This document shows, one piece after another, positions 59,501-64,000 of a stretch of DNA of 64,000 nucleotides. The notes under the pieces are model-generated. The model was not told where the DNA came from, did not search any database, and saw only the letters and a program-made list of their open reading frames with translations. Within the stretch, counting starts at the first letter, position 1. Each line of letters begins with the position of its first letter. Source of the stretch: Mesorhabditis belari (taxonomy: Eukaryota > Nematoda > Chromadorea > Rhabditida > Rhabditidae); NCBI GenBank assembly GCA_958450365.1, contig CAUEEP010000743.1:7084501-7148500 (forward strand), in the 5' to 3' direction. A program made the position numbers and the translations under genes.

Positions 59501-61478
59501 GCAATGCCCGAAAGTATACCATCTCGAGGTCGAGCACTCAGTCGTGCTTCCGATTATCCGGTAAATAATAACAATCATTTTAAAAAAACAAAAACAAAAC
59601 CAGGATCGCGGTTTCGAAGAGTTGCGAAGAAGTAAATCGATCGATCGACAGTACAAAGACCAGTAAGCTTTAAATCAACAAATAGAAAGGAAGAGAGAAA
59701 GGAAGAGAGAAAGGAAGAAAGAAAGAAAGAAAGGAAGAAAGAAAGAAAGAAAGAAAGAAAGCTTTTCTTTATCCATTTCTAAACTCGTTTTTGAATTTAC
59801 AAAAGGAAAAAAGTGAGAAAACGATGTTTACAAGTGGTAGGAGTGAAAAAGGGGGAAAACCTCGCGCACCACAGCTGCTTCCTTTTCATATCCTTTTCCA
59901 AAAAATATTTCTGTGAAATTTTTGTTTTCTCATTTCCCCTCTTCAAACCACTCGTCTTTTCACGGTCTTTGTCGGTTCCTTTTTTCGAGAAAATCGTGCA
60001 ATGGGATGAAAAGAGAGAAAGAGCAAAAAGAGGGTGGTGACTCTGCCGTTACTTTGCTTTTCCCTTTCACATTTTCTTATCGCCTCATCACATATTTGAA
60101 ACGCATTTCCAAGCCAATCACATATTTATTCACGAAGCGAATCCTAAAAAAGATTGATCTCATAAAAACGAATATAAAGTGCCTTTTTGAAAGAAAATTT
60201 TATTGAATGTTGAGCCCGTCTCGTGACTACTCATTTTCGCGCGACGCTCCTTACTACAGTGTACAGGTGGGAATGCAAATTAAATTCAAAATCGATGAAA
60301 TCCATTTCGAAATTTTAGTCTCGTGATCGATTGAATGACCATGGATCAAGGCATGAACTTCGGCAAGTCACTGTGAGTTTATTGCGGAAATGAGTCAATC
60401 TATCAATAAAAAAACGAGTTTGATACTGTTTTCTTAAAGGAAATCTTAAAGGAAAAAGTTCATTTTATAGTAAATAGAAAGATGAATGAGATGTTTATAT
60501 TTCAGAACGATTCAATTTCCCGACCGGGTTCACCAGGTCCGGTAGCCGGAGCTGGAGACATCGTCAACACTGAACACGGTTTCTCCATCTCGCTCGACGT
60601 GAAACATTTTCAGGTTTTAAAATATCGAATACATAAATCTTTATTTTGATTCCCTAAGCAATGACAATTATTTAAAGGCACAAGACATCCGAGTGGTGCT
60701 CACTGGAGACACACTTACCGTCAATGGAGAAAGAACAGAAGATGCCGGATCTGGGCAAACGCTTCGGAGAAGTTTTCAGGTATTCGAAAAGTTCAGTTGG
60801 ACACGCTGGTCCTTTTATGAGTCCTTTATTTATGAAAAGGAATTCAAAATAAAACCGCAGCGGGGCTCGAACCCTCCACCGCCCACTTACCGCTTGCTTA
60901 CCAGTCAAACGCCAATGAGCTGCACCGACGCGTCTCCCAGTGCCGCCAGATAGACCTTTATTCCTTACTGTTCAAAGAAGAAGAAACTTTTTCAGAGAAA
61001 ATATTCAATGCCAACTGATATCAAACTCGACTCAGTGGTCTCACATCTCACTGACAATGGCTTCCTTGTGATATCGGTGAGTGAGGCCTTGATCTTGAAG
61101 ATCTTGAAGAGCTTGAAGATCTTGAAGACCTTGAAGAGCTTGAAGATCTTGAACCTTTGGAGGTTGCTAGATAAATACTCACAAATATGTTTCATTCAAA
61201 ACAGTTGATTTGTTTGAAAAGTTATTCAAATGGTAATGAGCAAGCATTGTACTTGTTAAAAAGATGCGAAACTCTTTTTTTGGTGTATTCTGTATGGAAA
61301 ATAAGAATTATTAGACTTCTAGATGATAGATGATTATTAGATCTCACTAATTCATCTAATAAAGCTAATTAAAAGAATCTAGGGAAGTCGAAAAGGTTGG
61401 AAAGAGACACAGATCTCAATGCATCCGCTCGACTCGCGATTTCATCGAGGTGGCTCGTCGATCATCAGCAACGTCTAG
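56556..61478 (+). CDS. Small heat-shock protein (alpha-crystallin domain) with long N-terminal extension
   Basis: ATP-independent chaperone. Exons that chain in frame: 56556-56656, 58318-58391, 59000-59147, 59195-59282, 59399-59457, 59497-59560, 59604-59662, 60207-60266, 60319-60372, 60506-60613, 60678-60779, 60996-61076 and 61383-61478. The alpha-crystallin domain starts HGFSISLDVKHFQAQDIRVV, then LTGDTLTVNGERTED, RRSFQRKYSMPTDIKLDSVV, and the conserved DNGFLVISG. The N-terminal extension is rich in Arg, Ser and Asp (YRSSHAPLLSRSPGVTRRVE; DRDFWDEDPRDPW). It resembles C. elegans HSP-25 in having a long N-terminus, from memory. The true 5' end is unresolved: exon 56556 has no ATG in frame. ATGs at 59000 and 60207 could start shorter isoforms, and the 59662/60207 junction is weak. 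The tail ends SSIISNV. Confidence 0.75.
57435..58018. repeat. Tandem duplication, two copies of a 284-bp unit, in an sHSP intron
   Basis: CGACAAAACTATACATTCTA at 57435 recurs at 57719, and the next 280 bases match with small differences, ending at GACAGGCGATGATTC. Within each unit, CATCAACAAAACTATACAT is itself repeated. Confidence 0.85.
59683..59762. repeat. (GAAA)n/(GGAAGAGA)n microsatellite in an sHSP intron
   Basis: GGAAGAGAAA and GAAAGAAAGAAAG runs directly after the exon ending at 59662. Confidence 0.8.
60852..60952 (-). repeat. tRNA-like unit in an sHSP intron
   Basis: Minus strand: GTGCAGCTCATTGGCG (A-box region) and GGAGGGTTCGAGCCCCGCTG (B box and T arm). The end GCTGC can pair with GCAGC near the start. 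Short D-arm spacing and the extra bases between arms argue for a tRNA-derived repeat. Confidence 0.5.
61088..61157. repeat. 9-bp minisatellite (CTTGAAGAT)n in an sHSP intron
   Basis: Seven to eight copies of CTTGAAGA(T/G/C) just after the donor of the exon ending at 61076. Confidence 0.85.
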
Positions 61479-61947
61479 AAACCTTTTTTACCCAATTCTA
61501 TTCAAAAAAAAAGAAATTCTCTCATCAGAGTCATCTAATGACATAAAACTTTAATCTCTTCTAGCTTTACTCAAACTTTTCGAAATCGAATTTTTCTTTG
61601 CAATATCTAATCGATAAACCGATAAAATCTCGAAAACAAGAAACTATTCCAAATCTCTTTCAGGAAGCTTTTTTCATTTTGTTTCTATTTTCTTATGAAT
61701 AAATCAATAAAAACAATCAATAAAATCAATTGAAAAGTGCAAAAATGTAATTTCGTCCGAATGTTGTTCAGAAATAGAGAGAGAGACTTGTGCCAAAAAG
61801 AAAACAAACAGAAAAAAAATCTCTTTCAAACTCTACGAGTTTCTTTTAACGAAGAATTTCAACAGAATTCTTTATCGAATTTTTACTTTTTCATCATAAC
61901 ATAACATAATTTCATTTTGACATAATTCTATGAAATGTTTAAGTTGA

Positions 61948-62178
61948 TAGTTTTTTGATAGTTGAGAGTTGATAGTTGATAGTTGAGAGTTGATAGTTGA
62001 TAGTTGATAGTTGATAGTTGATAGTTGATAGTTGAGAGTTGATAGTGGATAGTGGATAGTGGATAGTGGATAGTGGATAGTGGATAGTTGATAGTTGATA
62101 GTTGATAGTGGATAGTGGATAGTGGATAGTGGATAGTTGATAGTTGACAGTTGATAGTTGATAGTTGATAGTTCTTGA
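61948..62178. repeat. 7-bp tandem repeat (TTGATAG / TGGATAG)n
   Basis: About 32 heptamers in blocks: TTGATAG, TTGAGAG, TGGATAG. Intergenic between the sHSP gene and the PSI-domain gene. Open frames are artefacts. Confidence 0.9.
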
Positions 62179-62654
62179 TAGTTCTTCGTTAAACTGATTG
62201 ATCAATCACTTTGATTCATTTATAATGTAAACAAACTTTAAAGTAAATCTAATTTACATCAAAATCAATGCCAAAATCTGAAGCTTGATCTAGAATTGAA
62301 AATCGAGTCGATTTTTTAAGATGTAGATTTGTAGATTGAGTTAAAATGTAAAAAAAACCCGCTCCAACATACGTATTTGTGTCTGGGAACGGGGAAAAGG
62401 GAAAAGCTTGGGGAAATTGACTAAATATCAATATTTGATGACTTTGGGGATGATCGATTTCCCAATTTTTTTTCGTTTTTCTTCTTTCCACCGCTTTTCC
62501 AAGGGGAGCGGCCCATTCCGGCTGCCCAAACACTCCCCAATCCTTTCACTAATATTTTTCAATATTCAGTACTCTATATTCACTCAGTCATCTGTTTTTC
62601 GTAGAACTTTTCCCCTTGATTTCGCAACTCAATCAACATCTCGATTTTCTTTAG

Positions 62655-63621
62655 ATGTTGCAAACGATTTTTTATCTAATACTCTTTCTTTCAATTTCTA
62701 CTTTATCTCAGACAACCGATGCACCGAAAGGCAATCTTGATGTGAGTTGATCAACGTAGAATAGATTCAAATTCAAACACGACTTCTTTTCAGCGATTGC
62801 GCGAACTATTAGCTGAAGATGATCCAGAAAAGATTCGCTTTTGCGCTTTTCAACCGTCAGATTCGGTGAATTGTGATACATGTGTGGCAAAAGGAGATGT
62901 TAGTCGATCAATTTAGAAAAAGAACAAAGCCTTTTACAGGAATGTTTTTTTTGTGGAGGCAAAAAACAGCAATGTCTCCCCTATTCGGTCACTTTCCCGA
63001 ATTGTGATCTCGATGATGTGAAGCATAAAAATTGCTGGGGTAAGTCTTTTTGCAAAGGAGGCCAGCTTAGGCCAGCTTTTTGTAAAGGAGGCCAGTAGAG
63101 GCCAGCTTTTTTTGCTTTTTGCAAGTCTAAACTTTCAATAGCAGATTCTATTCAGTGAACTGGACAGCGGTGATCATCGTCGGTGCAGTGGCAGCCGGCC
63201 TTTTGCTGATCATCGTTATTGTTGTGCTCTGTTGTTGCATATGTAAGTTAACTACTTCAAAGTTGACAAGGGGAATTTAGGCAAGTTGCGTACTTGGAGA
63301 AATCGACGAAACAAAGTCTATTGGCAAAGGAAAGATGAGGTTGAAGAGTGAAGGGGAATGAAAGAAAACTCTTTCAGAAACATCAAATGCGAATGAAAGA
63401 TATTGAGACGAAGGGCGCTGAGAGAAGCTCGCAAAGAGCTCGCGAAATGGATTACTATCGAGAAAAATACGGTAGCTATTCAAAAGTTTACAAAGTTTAC
63501 AATTTTTATGTAGTTTATGTAAGTTTACAATTTTTATTTAACTATCTACTATAAGTTTTTCCAGTAAGAGGCTATTTAACAAAAGATTTTAGGCCTTAAA
63601 AAGAACACGACCGCATCTTGA
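62655..63621 (+). CDS. PTTG1IP-like type I membrane protein with PSI-type cysteine module
   Basis: Exons: 62655-62741, 62794-62898, 62940-63039, 63156-63242, 63281-63315, 63378-63471 and 63593-63621. Signal peptide MLQTIFYLILFLSISTLS. The ectodomain is cysteine-rich: CAFQPSDSVNCDTCVAKGDE with CFFCGGKKQQCLPYS and NCDLDD..NCW. This is followed by NW and the membrane helix IIVGAVAAGLLLIIVIVVLC with CCC, then a basic, charged tail (MRMKDIETKGAERSSQRARE; YYREKYG). This order matches the human pituitary tumour-transforming gene 1-interacting protein (PBF), whose tail also has an Arg/Glu coiled coil and KKYG. The ATG directly follows CTTTAG, consistent with trans-splicing. The last exon is short and less certain. 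Confidence 0.85.
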
Positions 63622-63712
63622 ACTCCATTCTTACAAGAGTGCCAAACGAAAACGGGTTTTGAACAAAGCATTTGACGAATAAAATTTATCCATTCTTATT
63701 TAAAAAAGATTT

Positions 63713-63967
63713 TCATGCTTGACCCCATGGATATCCATTGATCACATCTGTACAATTTCCTTTTGAATTGTCAACGAGTGGAGGCAAATCGGCGAGGAAA
63801 GCATTTTTACATCCATTCCTCAACCAGCATTGCAACACTCCGACTAACTGAATTTGCGTATAGGAGTTGAGAAACGAGAAACGTAAAGCAAACCTGGTAA
63901 CGCGCATTCATGATCGTATTCGGATCACAGGTGTTTGGTTGTCGAAGATCGAGGTGATGTGCTGAGC
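63713..63967 (-). CDS. Unrecognised protein, last two exons (5' part beyond window)
   Basis: Exons 63894-63967 and 63713-63847 join in frame with standard splice sites. They read HHLDLRQPNTCDPNTIMNAR, YQ|LVGVLQCWLRNGCKNAF and CTDVINGYPWGQA, then a stop (63713-63715). Four cysteines in a short, non-repetitive C-terminus suggest an extracellular or luminal protein. Family not recognised. The exon 5' boundary TTGCAG at 63968 shows the gene continues out of the window. Confidence 0.7.
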
Positions 63968-64000
63968 CTGCAATGTTTTTTTTTATATGTACGGACGTCC

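Noticed and set aside
61939..62205. LSTINYQ repeat frame
   Set aside because: Product of the 7-bp tandem repeat, with no codon or motif support.

Overview
The window looks like nuclear DNA of a rhabditid-type nematode. It is AT-rich, its genes are split by many short introns bounded by GT and TTTCAG, several start codons sit 1-6 bases after a TTTCAG-like acceptor (as at spliced-leader trans-splice sites), and degenerate TTAGGC (nematode telomere hexamer) arrays occur. polq-1 and ceh-10 are linked here; I recall them as neighbours in C. elegans too (W03A3.2 and W03A3.1). An ecdysone-receptor-like gene, a family absent from C. elegans but known in other nematodes, argues against C. elegans itself. 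All gene models below are spliced by hand from the sequence; no searches were run.

Layout. 1-7324 (+): 3' part of a cadherin with transmembrane segment and cytoplasmic tail. 7325-9524: repeats, including a long foldback and a nested MITE. 9525-14301 (-): a polypeptide GalNAc-transferase. 14350-17233: low-complexity DNA, a TCAGGC array and a tandem 200-bp unit split by a tRNA-derived element. 17234-27088 (-): an EPAC-type cAMP-regulated Rap GEF whose introns hold telomere-like DNA and several MITEs. 29025-31674 (-): PP1 catalytic subunit of the gsp-2 type. 31675-34852: repeats with mariner/Tc1 debris. 34853-38441 (+): EcR-like nuclear receptor. 38692-51385 (-): DNA polymerase theta, with the homeobox gene ceh-10 (46932-49184, +) wholly inside its 2.9-kb intron. 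51830-52540 and 52661-53805 (+): mitochondrial complex I 24-kDa subunit followed 120 bp later by anamorsin/CIAPIN1, an operon-like pair of Fe-S proteins. 54062-54613 (-): a 73-residue membrane microprotein. 56556-61478 (+): a small heat-shock protein with a long N-terminal extension. 62655-63621 (+): a PTTG1IP-like PSI-domain membrane protein. 63713-63967 (-): last two exons of an unrecognised cysteine-containing protein.

The genes are mostly unrelated housekeeping and signalling genes. The most distinctive content is the intronic mobile DNA: a MITE with an exact empty site in the same gene, a same-gene copy of an EPAC catalytic-domain exon carried beside a MITE end, 5S-rRNA-derived SINEs, a 9-bp-TSD insertion inside a tRNA-like unit, and telomere-like hexamer DNA forming nearly all of one intron.
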